DNA of 64,000 bases from Bacteroidetes bacterium ADurb.Bin145 (GTDB lineage Bacteria; Bacteroidota; Bacteroidia; Bacteroidales; VadinHA17): the NCBI GenBank assembly GCA_002070505.1, contig MWDJ01000004.1, positions 132,695 through 196,694 of the forward strand, given 5' to 3'. The notes beneath the pieces were generated by a model. The model ran no database searches, was not told the DNA's origin, and worked only from the letters and a program-made list of their open reading frames with translations. The first letter of the stretch is position 1; each line of letters starts with the position of its first letter. This document shows, one piece after another, positions 9,521 to 18,478 of this stretch. The position numbers and the translations under genes are program-made.

Positions 9521-10849
9521 TCATTCAACCTGTCGGGGCTCTCTGACCTTAAGGGAGAGCAGTATCATCGAAATTATTGCAAGCAATCCACCAAAACCGA
9601 ATGCAAACGTTCCGCCAAAACCCGGTAATTTTCTGTCGGCAAGGCTGTAGATCAGTCCAAATATCACGCTTGCAGGCAGCGCTCCCAGGCCGATGGCAAA
9701 ATTATACATCCCATATGCTGAACCTCTTTGATCTTCATTCACCATATCAGCGACCAGTGCCTTCTCAGCTCCCTCGGTAAAAGCATAGTAAAGAGCATAG
9801 ATGGCAAACAGGATAAATGTCGCCAGTACCTGAACGTCAGAGGGAAGAAAAACAAGCAGTGCAAATGAGACATAAACAAAAGCATAGACAGCCCATCCGG
9901 CATTTATAGCTCTTTTCCTGCCTATCCTGTCGGAAAGTGCTCCGAGGGGTGTTGAGAAGATGACCTTAATCACATGAAAGAAAGACCATACAAGCGGCAG
10001 GAAGAGGATATTTATGATCGTCTCCTGATCCTTTGCAGTTCCGAAACCTGCTACCATTTCCCTTAGTGGTCCGATGGAATTCACGATACTGACGACTGCC
10101 CCGCTCTTACTTATTGATTCTTCGATCCTGAAAAGAAGGAAAGCATCTGATGAGTTTCCAAGCGTAAAAAGAATAAGTATTAAAAGATAGGTCTTAAAGT
10201 TCGCGCTGAACCCCTTAAGCGAAAACCTGAAATTATTCCCGTTCGGGCCTGCCGTTTCAGGTTCCTTTACAAGAATAATCAGGGTCAGGACAGCCAATAA
10301 TCCGGGGATTATGGCCAGGATGAAAGTCCATCGCAGTGCCCGCGTAGTATCTGTGATCCCAAAGCCGGTAAAAAGAATAAGCAGGGTAACGATCGCAAGT
10401 ATGGGGCCGATCATTGCCCCTGTATGGTCCATTGCCCTGTGAAATCCGAATGATTTACCTCTTATACTTTCATGAACACCTGACGCGAGAAGTGCATCGC
10501 GCGGAGCTGTACGCAATCCTTTCCCAACCCTGTCGACCATTCTGACAACAACTATCTGCCAGGCTGATGAAACAATCCCTGTCAGCGGCCTGATTAACGA
10601 TGAAATTGAATATCCGATGAAAACAAGCACTTTCCTCCGGCCCATCCTGTCGGAAATAATACCTCCAAGCAGCTTCAAAAGAGAAGAGGTTGACTCCGCC
10701 ACACCCTCTATAATTCCAAGAGCCACAGCTCCCGAACCAAGTGCTCCTACAAAAACAGGAATTAGAGGATAGATCATTTCTGTCGCAGCATCGGTCAGAA
10801 GGCTGACAATTCCAAGCATTATTACGATATGAGGGATCGATTTCCTCAC
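9521..10849 (-). CDS. MFS transporter
   Basis: A 442-residue integral membrane protein with about 12 hydrophobic segments in two halves. The MFS loop 2-3 motif is seen as GGIISDRMGRRKVL in the first half and a second copy as LGALSDRIGRKRAI in the second half. An ERxxK-like element (RMVDRVGKGLRTAPRDALL) follows the first. This layout is common in drug or sugar efflux MFS members of Bacteroidota. The substrate cannot be deduced. It lies downstream of the sulfatase gene on the same strand with a 37-base gap, so they could share a transcript. Confidence 0.85.
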   Translation of the reverse strand: MRKSIPHIVIMLGIVSLLTDAATEMIYPLIPVFVGALGSGAVALGIIEGVAESTSSLLKLLGGIISDRMGRRKVLVFIGYSISSLIRPLTGIVSSAWQIVVVRMVDRVGKGLRTAPRDALLASGVHESIRGKSFGFHRAMDHTGAMIGPILAIVTLLILFTGFGITDTTRALRWTFILAIIPGLLAVLTLIILVKEPETAGPNGNNFRFSLKGFSANFKTYLLILILFTLGNSSDAFLLFRIEESISKSGAVVSIVNSIGPLREMVAGFGTAKDQETIINILFLPLVWSFFHVIKVIFSTPLGALSDRIGRKRAINAGWAVYAFVYVSFALLVFLPSDVQVLATFILFAIYALYYAFTEGAEKALVADMVNEDQRGSAYGMYNFAIGLGALPASVIFGLIYSLADRKLPGFGGTFAFGFGGLLAIISMILLSLKVREPRQVE

Positions 10850-10886
10850 AATAATCTAATTATTTTCACAAAACAAATAAAGACAG

Positions 10887-12722
10887 CTATCTGTTCAGAA
10901 AATCGTCATATAAAACCTGAAGGAACGCTTTCCCCAGTCGTCCGGCTCTTTCGGGATCCACACCGGCAGTATCGACGGGATTTCCCAGCTGGTGATCATA
11001 AATATATTTCGAACTATCTGTAATAAAAGCAAATCCGTCATTAAAAGTATAAAACGCGAAGGAACCCGATCCATCTGAAAGAAGATCCTTTCCGAAAGGA
11101 AAATCGCCTCCCAGTCCCAGCTGATGAAGGAGTGTCAGAGGAATATCTGTCTGACTCCCGGTTTTCCTTATCTCAAGTCCGGTTGGATTAACGGCTCCCC
11201 CTATCCAAAGCATTGGGATCCGGAAAATATCCTGTGAATAAACCTGGATTTCTTCTGTATTTCTCCGGCAGTGATCAGCAATAATTATAACCAGGGTATT
11301 TTTCCACCATTCAGTCGTTTTTGCCCAGTCAATGAATGTACCGAGAGCCTTGTCGGTGTAAAAAACCGAATTCCTGAACTTTGTAAAGTCATCATTGCCC
11401 GGGAAAACCGGTTCCATAGGGACATCAAATGGTTCGTGGCTGGACAAGGTCAGTACTACCTTGAAAAAAGGTTCTCTGACACTTTTCATTGAATCGGTCA
11501 GTGCTTTGAAAAGGATATGATCATGAACACCCCACTTTGAGTTATAGTATTTAGAATCAAAATTATCCATAGTGATGACCTGATCGAATCCATTATTAAA
11601 AATGAAGGAATTAAAATTGGCAAAATTGATCTCACCTCCATACCAGAATGAGCTCTTATAACCTGATTGGTTGAGTACTCTCACAAGACCCGGCAGGGAT
11701 TGTGTTTTTTCGGGTTCTTTCATTATCGACACTGTCGGCTGGGCAGGATAGCCATTAAGAATGGCAGGCATTGCTTTGTCTGTCCTGTTGCCGGAAGCGT
11801 AAAAACTTGAAAAGAGGATACCTTCCCTGCAATACCTGTTCAGATTGGGTGTTGTAAGAGAATCTCCTCCCAGGGGACCTATCAGTGAATTCCCAAAGCT
11901 TTCAAGAACAATTAATATAATATCCGGACTCTGAGTATTGAGAACTTTAGCCGGAGGAGGTCCCGGTGATGTCAGAGAATCCCTTACTGCCTTTGCTTCC
12001 TCCAGATCCCCGAAAGAATAAGGATTTCTTGTAGGTTTATTATTGAAAGCTGAGTTACCTACATTCCATATCACATTAACAGCTGCATGGTTGATGAATA
12101 TTTCCTTGCTGAAGTAAACAGTACCGGCATTTATCGGTGCTATGCCAACACCTCCCCGGATAGGTATGATCAGGGAAGCAAAAAGGAATAAAAAGAATAT
12201 CGTGACGGGGATCTTAAACCTTACTGGTTCGGTATCCCTGAATAATTTGTCGATGAACTTATTATACAGCAGGATGAAGATCAGAGAAATGAGAGCTATT
12301 ACAACTACAACAGAAATAATCTGGATCGTGGTAACTGAGGCTATCGCTTCTTTAGGTGTCCTTAGATAGAAAAGAACCGTATGATCCATCCTGAAACCCC
12401 AATACCTGTAAAGAAGTGTATCAGTGACAGTTATAACTGAACAGATCAGTATAATAAAGTAGGAGTACCATCTGATGAATAACCTGGTCCACGCACCCTT
12501 CAGAAAAATACCTGCTATAAGTATCAGTAAAGGAATAACCAGGATATATCCGGTAGCTGAGATATCCAGTTTAAGGCCATGCCAGAATGATCCTGCAAGA
12601 TCCGGAAATGAGTGTTCTGAAGCTTCCTTAAACTGGGACAAAAGAAAGATCAGCCTTGCCGTAAAGAATAGTACAAGCCAGAACAGAGAATAAAAAAATA
12701 TTGCCAGGACTCTTTTCTTCAT
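10887..12722 (-). CDS. LTA-synthase-like membrane sulfatase/phosphoglycerol transferase
   Basis: The 611-residue protein has about five N-terminal transmembrane helices (residues 1-190) and an extracytoplasmic sulfatase-fold domain (about 265-600). The metal-binding Glu sits in VLESFG (E274), and the nucleophile Thr is in GNRTDKAMPA (T314), the alkaline-phosphatase-type Thr of LtaS and MdoB proteins. A late IIADHCRR supplies the Asp-His metal ligands. Family members transfer phosphoglycerol or phosphoethanolamine to envelope glycans or lipids. Gram-negative Bacteroidota lack LTA, so an exported polysaccharide or lipid is the likely acceptor. The EamA transporter gene upstream ends one base before its start, indicating an operon. 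Confidence 0.82.
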   Translation of the reverse strand: MKKRVLAIFFYSLFWLVLFFTARLIFLLSQFKEASEHSFPDLAGSFWHGLKLDISATGYILVIPLLILIAGIFLKGAWTRLFIRWYSYFIILICSVITVTDTLLYRYWGFRMDHTVLFYLRTPKEAIASVTTIQIISVVVVIALISLIFILLYNKFIDKLFRDTEPVRFKIPVTIFFLFLFASLIIPIRGGVGIAPINAGTVYFSKEIFINHAAVNVIWNVGNSAFNNKPTRNPYSFGDLEEAKAVRDSLTSPGPPPAKVLNTQSPDIILIVLESFGNSLIGPLGGDSLTTPNLNRYCREGILFSSFYASGNRTDKAMPAILNGYPAQPTVSIMKEPEKTQSLPGLVRVLNQSGYKSSFWYGGEINFANFNSFIFNNGFDQVITMDNFDSKYYNSKWGVHDHILFKALTDSMKSVREPFFKVVLTLSSHEPFDVPMEPVFPGNDDFTKFRNSVFYTDKALGTFIDWAKTTEWWKNTLVIIIADHCRRNTEEIQVYSQDIFRIPMLWIGGAVNPTGLEIRKTGSQTDIPLTLLHQLGLGGDFPFGKDLLSDGSGSFAFYTFNDGFAFITDSSKYIYDHQLGNPVDTAGVDPERAGRLGKAFLQVLYDDFLNR

Positions 12723-12723
12723 G

Positions 12724-13629
12724 TTATACAGTACGGTGTTTTATTCCGTTCTTATAGAACATTATCAAAGATAGAGAAATAATTATCATCCCTGCAATTG
12801 TAAGCCATTCGGGGTTTTCGCCGGGGACAAGCAGCCAGCTCAGTATAGCTCCCACAACCGGGATCAGAAATTTCCACAGGTTCAGTTCCGATACTTTCAC
12901 ATGTGGTCTCTGAAGCAGCCTGAACCAGATCGAAAAAGCGGCTGCTGCCATAAAGCCTAACCATAAGAGGGTGACCCAGTATTCTGTTGGCTTTGGACCT
13001 TTCGGAATATCTTCAAAAACCAATGAGAGCAGATAAATAATGGCACCACCAATAAAAAGAGTTGATGAGCTCAGGACAAAAGGATTGATACCCTTCGAAC
13101 GAAGTGAAACCATTACATTGCTTATGGCTACCGCTATATTAGCACAAAAGATCATTAAGACACCAAGGATTTCAATTGAGCTTCCCAGCTTTAAAGCCTG
13201 TCGTCCGGCGCTTATCAATATCACTCCCGTGATACCGCATATTATTGTCACTATCTTCCTTCTTGTCAGCTTCTCGCTATTGTCCATCATTGAAGCCACA
13301 ACAGCTGTAACGAGGGGCTGCGAACCGACAATGATCGCACCCAGAGCCCCGGGAACGATATCGAGTCCGAGGTAAAAAAGAATATAATTCAGAAGTGCCT
13401 GGAGGAATGTGACCCAGAAGACTATTCTCCAGTGTTCTCTCAGTTGAGAGAAATAAATTGAGGGTTTTACTGTAAAAGGCAAAATCAGGATACCGGATAT
13501 AAGAAACCTCATTCCGGCAAAATGAAGGGGAGAATCATACTGTAAACCAATTTTTATTGTTGAATAAGCGGTTGACCAGAGAAGGCATGCTATTATCGCC
13601 CAGAAGATGGTATTGTCATTTTTTCCCAC
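12724..13629 (-). CDS. EamA/DMT-family transporter
   Basis: The 301-residue protein has about ten hydrophobic helices arranged as two five-helix EamA repeats. The second repeat begins near residue 150 (ILGVLMIFCANIAVAISNVM). The start of the first (AIIACLLWSTAYSTIKIGLQ) carries the usual small-residue pattern, and the chain ends in a short basic tail. DMT proteins export metabolites or amino acids; this substrate is unknown. It lies one base upstream of the sulfatase gene and 33 bases downstream of the S9 peptidase gene, all on the minus strand. Confidence 0.82.
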   Translation of the reverse strand: MGKNDNTIFWAIIACLLWSTAYSTIKIGLQYDSPLHFAGMRFLISGILILPFTVKPSIYFSQLREHWRIVFWVTFLQALLNYILFYLGLDIVPGALGAIIVGSQPLVTAVVASMMDNSEKLTRRKIVTIICGITGVILISAGRQALKLGSSIEILGVLMIFCANIAVAISNVMVSLRSKGINPFVLSSSTLFIGGAIIYLLSLVFEDIPKGPKPTEYWVTLLWLGFMAAAAFSIWFRLLQRPHVKVSELNLWKFLIPVVGAILSWLLVPGENPEWLTIAGMIIISLSLIMFYKNGIKHRTV

Positions 13630-13662
13630 CGGAAAATTTTTGCGGCAAATATGTGAATTTTT

Positions 13663-15918
13663 TTAATTCGGGGGCATATTCCAGTCAGGTGGTTCTGCTC
13701 CGAGAAGATATTTTACAAAAAAATCACGACGCTTTCTTGATCCATATGAACCGCCATTGCTTATATGCCTGGCCCCGGGCACATAAACATATTCAAATTC
13801 CTTGCCTGCCTTAATAAGAGCATTTACAAACTGTTCAGTTGAAGCAGGATCAACATTGTCGTCAAGTTCTCCGTTGATAAGCAGAAGCCTTCCCTTGAGC
13901 CTCCATGCATTCTCTACATTTGAGGAGGCAATATATTCTTCTCCCACAGGCCAGCCCATCCATTGTTCATTCCACCATATCTTATCCATCCTGTTGTCGT
14001 GACATCCACAGGCTGCGACTGCCACTTTATAGAAATCCGGGTGAAAGAGTAAAGCACCCGCTGCATTCTGGCCTCCTGCAGATCCGCCATATATACCTAC
14101 TCTGCTGATATCCATAAAAGGATATTTTTCGGCAGCTGCTTTGATCCATAGAATCCGGTCGGGGAACCCGGCATCTTTCAGGTTTTTCCAGCAAACATCA
14201 TGGAATGCTTTAGACCTGTTGTTGGTCCCCATGCCGTCGATCTGAACCACAATAAATCCCAGCTCTGCAAGCTGGTGCATCTCCCCGTAAAAAGGCCTGA
14301 AGCTTTTCGGAACAAAATTGTCGTGAGGTCCTGCATAAATACTTTCGATAACCGGGTATTTCTTCGACGGATCAAAATTCACAGGTCTTATGATTATGCC
14401 ATAAATATCCGTTATCCCGTCCCGGCCTTTGGCAACAAATGTCTCAGGGAATTTAATGCCTGTCTCTTTAAGTTTTGACGCGTCGGCTTTTTCAATGACG
14501 ATCAACTGCCTGCCATCATCAGAACTGCGAAGCACTGAAACCGGAGGCATATCGACCCTTGACCAGATGTCAATGAAGAATTTCTTATCCGGGCTGAAAT
14601 AAGCTGTGTGGGTACCATTACCGTCGGTGAGCCTTACAAGTCCTGAACCATCGAAATTAATCCTGTAATAATGAATATAATAGGGGTCACCGGGTTCCCT
14701 GCCACCTGCTTCAAAAATTATTTCCCTTTTCTTTTCATCGATGAAAGTGACTCCCCTTACGACCCACTCACCACGGGTTATCTGATTTTTTACAACACCT
14801 TTATCAGAATCATAAAGGTAGAGATGGTTCCATCCGTCGCGTTCTGATGCCCAGATTATTTCATTCGTCTCTTCAATATCATACCTGTACTTCTTCGAAC
14901 TGTAATCAATAAAAGTCTGTGATGTCTCATTGATAATAACCGATAAGCTGCCAGTTCCGGCATCAACCTTCAGGACCTGATAGAGCTGATGCCCCCGTTT
15001 GTTATATTCAAATGTGAAATAGCGGCTGTCTGGGCTCCAGTTTATATTGTTGACAGCGTACTGATTGATCAATCCCGATTTCTCTACTTCCAGATGACGT
15101 TTTGATTCTGTATCGAATAACTGCGGGTAAAACTGCGGTAAAGCATCGCCCGGTTTGGGATACTCAAACGAGTAATACTTCGGCTGCAGCTGGTCAGAAG
15201 GTGACGATTCAATAAAATGAATAATATGCCTTTCAGCCGGCCTGACCAGACAGGTAACCAGCTTTTTTGAATCAGGCGACCATTTGATGAATGAGGAATA
15301 GTATTCTCCCATCCCTCCGTCAAAACTAAGCTGGTACTCAGTATTATCAACAGATGAGCGTATCCACACGTTGAAGTTCCTTATGAAAGCAGTCCATTTC
15401 TTATCAGGAGAAACTACGGGACCGTTGCTCAGCTCATCTCTGTATGCCCAGTCAAGCAGTCCAGTGTTTTCCCTTGTCAGTATCCTCTCTCTCCTTACAA
15501 GTGTATAGTCCTTTAAGTTGCATATCCAGTTGTAATCCTGGTAAACAAAAGCAAAACTACGCAGCCTGTCTGAAAATGTTATGTTTGATATCGGAAGTTT
15601 GCCGGGGTCAATTTTCACCCCTGCAGCAGATCCTAATTCTGCTGCAAACCTTTCCTGGTTAAAAGCAGGTATCCTTGTTCCTTTTACAGCATCGACAATT
15701 ACATATTTCAATCCTTCCGGAGTGTTGTTCTCATAAAGGAAATACCTGGATCCTATCCAGACTGGTTTAATATCGTTGTGAAATACCTTGTTTGAAGCAA
15801 GCTCCGGAAGACCATCGGCCCTTTTATAATCCTCCATGGTAACCTGTGAGAACAGGATACCCTGTGAGAGCATAAGCATCACATTAATAATGAGTGCAAG
15901 TTTATCGTGCATCATCAA
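13663..15918 (-). CDS. S9 family peptidase, DPP-IV-like
   Basis: A secreted serine peptidase of the prolyl-oligopeptidase family with a signal peptide (LALIINVMLMLSQGILFSQ), a beta-propeller (about 60-480) and a C-terminal alpha/beta-hydrolase domain. The triad can be placed at Ser613 (GGSAGG), Asp687 (GELDDNVD) and His718 (GARHISNG), with spacing close to that of DPP-IV. The 751-residue length fits DPP-IV (S9B). The Glu pair that binds the substrate amino terminus, normally in DWVYEEE, reads DWAYRDE here, so dipeptidyl specificity may be altered. It follows the THX gene by 21 bases on the same strand. It probably cleaves peptides in the periplasm. Confidence 0.88.
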   Translation of the reverse strand: MMMHDKLALIINVMLMLSQGILFSQVTMEDYKRADGLPELASNKVFHNDIKPVWIGSRYFLYENNTPEGLKYVIVDAVKGTRIPAFNQERFAAELGSAAGVKIDPGKLPISNITFSDRLRSFAFVYQDYNWICNLKDYTLVRRERILTRENTGLLDWAYRDELSNGPVVSPDKKWTAFIRNFNVWIRSSVDNTEYQLSFDGGMGEYYSSFIKWSPDSKKLVTCLVRPAERHIIHFIESSPSDQLQPKYYSFEYPKPGDALPQFYPQLFDTESKRHLEVEKSGLINQYAVNNINWSPDSRYFTFEYNKRGHQLYQVLKVDAGTGSLSVIINETSQTFIDYSSKKYRYDIEETNEIIWASERDGWNHLYLYDSDKGVVKNQITRGEWVVRGVTFIDEKKREIIFEAGGREPGDPYYIHYYRINFDGSGLVRLTDGNGTHTAYFSPDKKFFIDIWSRVDMPPVSVLRSSDDGRQLIVIEKADASKLKETGIKFPETFVAKGRDGITDIYGIIIRPVNFDPSKKYPVIESIYAGPHDNFVPKSFRPFYGEMHQLAELGFIVVQIDGMGTNNRSKAFHDVCWKNLKDAGFPDRILWIKAAAEKYPFMDISRVGIYGGSAGGQNAAGALLFHPDFYKVAVAACGCHDNRMDKIWWNEQWMGWPVGEEYIASSNVENAWRLKGRLLLINGELDDNVDPASTEQFVNALIKAGKEFEYVYVPGARHISNGGSYGSRKRRDFFVKYLLGAEPPDWNMPPN

Positions 15919-15939
15919 AAAGGAACAGATCGGTACTGT

Positions 15940-16506
15940 TTATTTTTTCGGTTTGGCTGGTTTTGAAGCCTTCTTTTCAGTTGCAGGTTTACTTTCCTTT
16001 TTTTCTTTAGATCCGGCACTTTCTTTCCCGGCAGTTTTACCTGATTTCGTTGTTTTGGATTCTTTAGGTGCAGCAGCTTTTTTCTGTTCTTCAGACCCTG
16101 CTGCCTTTTCAGCTTTAGCAGGTTTAGCCTCTTTCTTTACCGGGGCTGCTTTTTTTGCTTCCTTTACCGGCTTAGCTGCTTTAGGTTCTGTCTCCTGTTT
16201 TACCTCTTTTGCCGGCTTCTTTTCCTTTGTTTCCTTTGCCTTGACCTCTTTGACCTCAGCAGGGATCTTATGTTCCTTTACTTCAACAACCGGCTTCTCC
16301 TCGACAGCCTTTTTAACTTCCTGAATTTCTGCTGGCTCTTTAACTACTTTTTTCTCCCTGAGAAGTCTCTTATCCTTTATTTCTTTTTCCTTGACAGCTG
16401 GTTTTAGCTGTAAAGTCGGCTTATTTGCCTTCTTTCTCCGGCGTCTTACGCCATATGATCCAAGAAATATCTTGCCTCTTCTTGATTTTTTATCACCTTT
16501 TCCCAT
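15940..16506 (-). CDS. 30S ribosomal protein THX with a long Lys/Ala/Glu-rich tail
   Basis: The first 30 residues (MGKGDKKSRRGKIFLGSYGV and the RRRRKK after it) match the small ribosomal protein THX, which sits in the head of the 30S subunit in Thermus and Bacteroidota. The usual protein ends there. In this gene about 155 further residues follow, almost entirely Lys, Ala, Glu and Pro with degenerate KPAK, KEAKPAK and AAKPVK repeats. The tail resembles histone-H1-like C-termini and is probably disordered. A good -7 box lies 46 bases upstream. The S9 peptidase follows 21 bases downstream. Confidence 0.8.
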   Translation of the reverse strand: MGKGDKKSRRGKIFLGSYGVRRRRKKANKPTLQLKPAVKEKEIKDKRLLREKKVVKEPAEIQEVKKAVEEKPVVEVKEHKIPAEVKEVKAKETKEKKPAKEVKQETEPKAAKPVKEAKKAAPVKKEAKPAKAEKAAGSEEQKKAAAPKESKTTKSGKTAGKESAGSKEKKESKPATEKKASKPAKPKK

Positions 16507-16551
16507 AATAATTGGTTTTGATTATTAAAAAAACCCTATAAAGGGCGGTGG

Positions 16552-16559
16552 CAAAGTTA
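16552..16559 (-). promoter_or_regulatory. -7 promoter box for the THX gene (TAACTTTG)
   Basis: On the minus strand the eight bases read TAACTTTG, a full match to the Bacteroidota TAnnTTTG, followed by CC. It lies 46 bases upstream of the start codon. A TTATTG near 16581-16586 might be a poor -33 element. Confidence 0.5.
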
Positions 16560-16640
16560 ATAATATTCTTCATTCATGATCAATAAAAATCTGTTTGGAA
16601 ACAACATATTATAAAATGTCTTTAAGTCTGAAAGGTATGT

Positions 16641-17624
16641 TTATTTGATTCCAAGCCATTTTATTGTTTCGCTGATTCCCTCTTTAAACGGAGTTATACT
16701 GTATCCCAGTTCTGTGATTGCCTTATCGCTTGAGAGAATGGCATCGTTCCGGTATTTGTCAATCCAGTCCTGTGTAATTACCGGAGCAGTACCTGTCAGT
16801 TTGGAAAAGAGCATCGCCGGTTTAAGAAAAAACCCAATAGTATTAAAAGATATACTGAAGAGTTTTCTTTTTCTTCCTGACACTTCACCTATCTTGTCAA
16901 AGAAATCACGGAAAGAGAGATTTTCACCACCCAGAATATATCTTTCGCCATTTTTACCGTGAAGAGCTGCAAGAATATGCCCGTTCACCACATCGTCAAT
17001 ATAAACATAATTCCCGATAGAATTCCCGTTATCCGGCAATATCCTCCAAAAACCTGATACGTACCATTTGATAATTTTTGTCAGCGAGTTGCTTTTTGAA
17101 AGTTTACCGGGCCCGTATATCCTTGAAGGATTTGTAATAATTATTTCTGTTTTCGTATTAGCATATTTCAATGCTGCCATTTCTGCTTCAGCTTTGCTCC
17201 TTTCATAAATTGTTCTGAGGTTTTGCTGTGAACCTGTCGTTTCATCAACTATCTGACCATGAATTGAATATCCCATCGTTCCGGCAGTTGAGGTAATAAT
17301 GACGCGTTTTACATTGTTTTTAATCGCAGCTTCAACTATACTCACAGTTCCTCCGACATTGATCAGCCTTGGGAGCTCGGGATCTTCCGACCATGGCTTT
17401 GTATAGGCTGCCATATGAAAAATCAAATCGCAGCCTTTTGTACCCTGTTCCAGAGTTTTCTTATCAAATAGATCACCCACTGCATAAGTGACTTTTTCAT
17501 TACCCCTGTAAAGAGCCTTAGCCGGATCTCTTATCAGAATAACAATTTCATGCCCAAGTGAGAGAAGCTTTTCGGCCAGCCTGCTTCCTGCAAATCCGGT
17601 TCCTCCTGTAATAAAAACCTTCAT
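16641..17624 (-). CDS. NAD-dependent epimerase/dehydratase (extended SDR)
   Basis: The 327-residue enzyme has the Rossmann start TGGTGFAGSRLAEKLL (extended-SDR TGGxGFxG). The Asp of VGDLFD binds the cofactor region, STAGTMGY follows, and the active-site Tyr-Lys is YERSK. NPSRIYGPG and the nearby Arg-rich C-terminal loop are typical of dihydroflavonol-reductase-like or sugar-epimerase-like SDRs. The substrate is not predictable: cholesterol-, hopanoid- and flavonoid-type or nucleotide-sugar enzymes all look alike here. The CPBP gene upstream ends four bases before it, so they form a two-gene operon. Confidence 0.8.
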   Translation of the reverse strand: MKVFITGGTGFAGSRLAEKLLSLGHEIVILIRDPAKALYRGNEKVTYAVGDLFDKKTLEQGTKGCDLIFHMAAYTKPWSEDPELPRLINVGGTVSIVEAAIKNNVKRVIITSTAGTMGYSIHGQIVDETTGSQQNLRTIYERSKAEAEMAALKYANTKTEIIITNPSRIYGPGKLSKSNSLTKIIKWYVSGFWRILPDNGNSIGNYVYIDDVVNGHILAALHGKNGERYILGGENLSFRDFFDKIGEVSGRKRKLFSISFNTIGFFLKPAMLFSKLTGTAPVITQDWIDKYRNDAILSSDKAITELGYSITPFKEGISETIKWLGIK

Positions 17625-17628
17625 CTTC

Positions 17629-18390
17629 TTAAATTAGCTGATTTTGATTTATTGATTGTCCTGAATATGCTGATGAAAGTTCTCCGGAAATTGCCATCGC
17701 AGAATGAATAAAAAAAGCAGGTAAGAAAGATCCGGTCTTATATGCCAGAAAGCAGAACAATGCTCCGACCGGGATGGCTCCCAGTGTCACCTGCTTCCCC
17801 TTAGGGATATGAACAGCTGAGTATAAGAGGATATTTATTCCCAATGCAATCCCGAAACCGTATGCATTAAAAAAGACGGACCACAGAACACCCCTGAAAA
17901 TAAACTCATAGCCAAGAAGATAGACCATCCATCCTGAGGCAGCCAGTACATAATGACGAGGCTTCCATATTCTGGTTTTTAATTCCGGACCGAATAAGTT
18001 ATTGTTCCTGCTTTTTGATAATAACAAGGGCAGGATTATGGCAGCACTCATTAAAATAACAAGCAAATAACCGGACCCTTGGAATTTCCAGGATATCAGA
18101 CCCAGGTTCTGAGGCGACAGTCTGATAATACAAATAAAAATGATATACGGGATCAGTCCGAAAAGGATCAGTCCGGTTACCTTCATGCAAATGAATTCCA
18201 GACTTTCCGGAGAGATACGGCGCAGTTGCATCTTTTCAAGTAATTTCAAAGGAAGTTTCCGTAATGTAAGAAAATAGTATAAAAAGAAAACTATACAAAC
18301 AGTGGAAGCTGAAATTACTGGCATTAGTTCTTTTTTGCCCGTAAGGTCAGTCAACATTCCTGTTTGAGTATCCGGGATGATAAAAACCAT
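17629..18390 (-). CDS. CPBP/Abi-like membrane protein with degenerate protease motifs
   Basis: A 253-residue protein with about seven transmembrane segments and a CPBP (Rce1/Abi) layout. The first family motif, EExxxR, reads Y161-E-F-I-F-R166, so the first Glu, which is the catalytic base in Rce1, is a Tyr. The second motif has its His at 194 (AVHIPKG). The third has His229 in FFIHSAMA, without the usual Asn four residues on. It may therefore be a non-proteolytic relative or a membrane assembly factor. It precedes the epimerase in the same operon. Confidence 0.65.
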   Translation of the reverse strand: MVFIIPDTQTGMLTDLTGKKELMPVISASTVCIVFFLYYFLTLRKLPLKLLEKMQLRRISPESLEFICMKVTGLILFGLIPYIIFICIIRLSPQNLGLISWKFQGSGYLLVILMSAAIILPLLLSKSRNNNLFGPELKTRIWKPRHYVLAASGWMVYLLGYEFIFRGVLWSVFFNAYGFGIALGINILLYSAVHIPKGKQVTLGAIPVGALFCFLAYKTGSFLPAFFIHSAMAISGELSSAYSGQSINQNQLI

Positions 18391-18478
18391 CTTCTAAAAA
18401 TACGAATTAATGAAGCCATTTTATAGCTCGTCACCCAAAAAAGAGTAAATTGCAGAGTATTATTATTTTTTCAGTTTT

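Noticed and set aside
15836-16324. 162-codon reading frame opposite the THX gene
   Set aside because: It is antisense to a Lys/Glu-rich tail, which produces a long Phe/Ser/Ala-rich open frame by composition alone.
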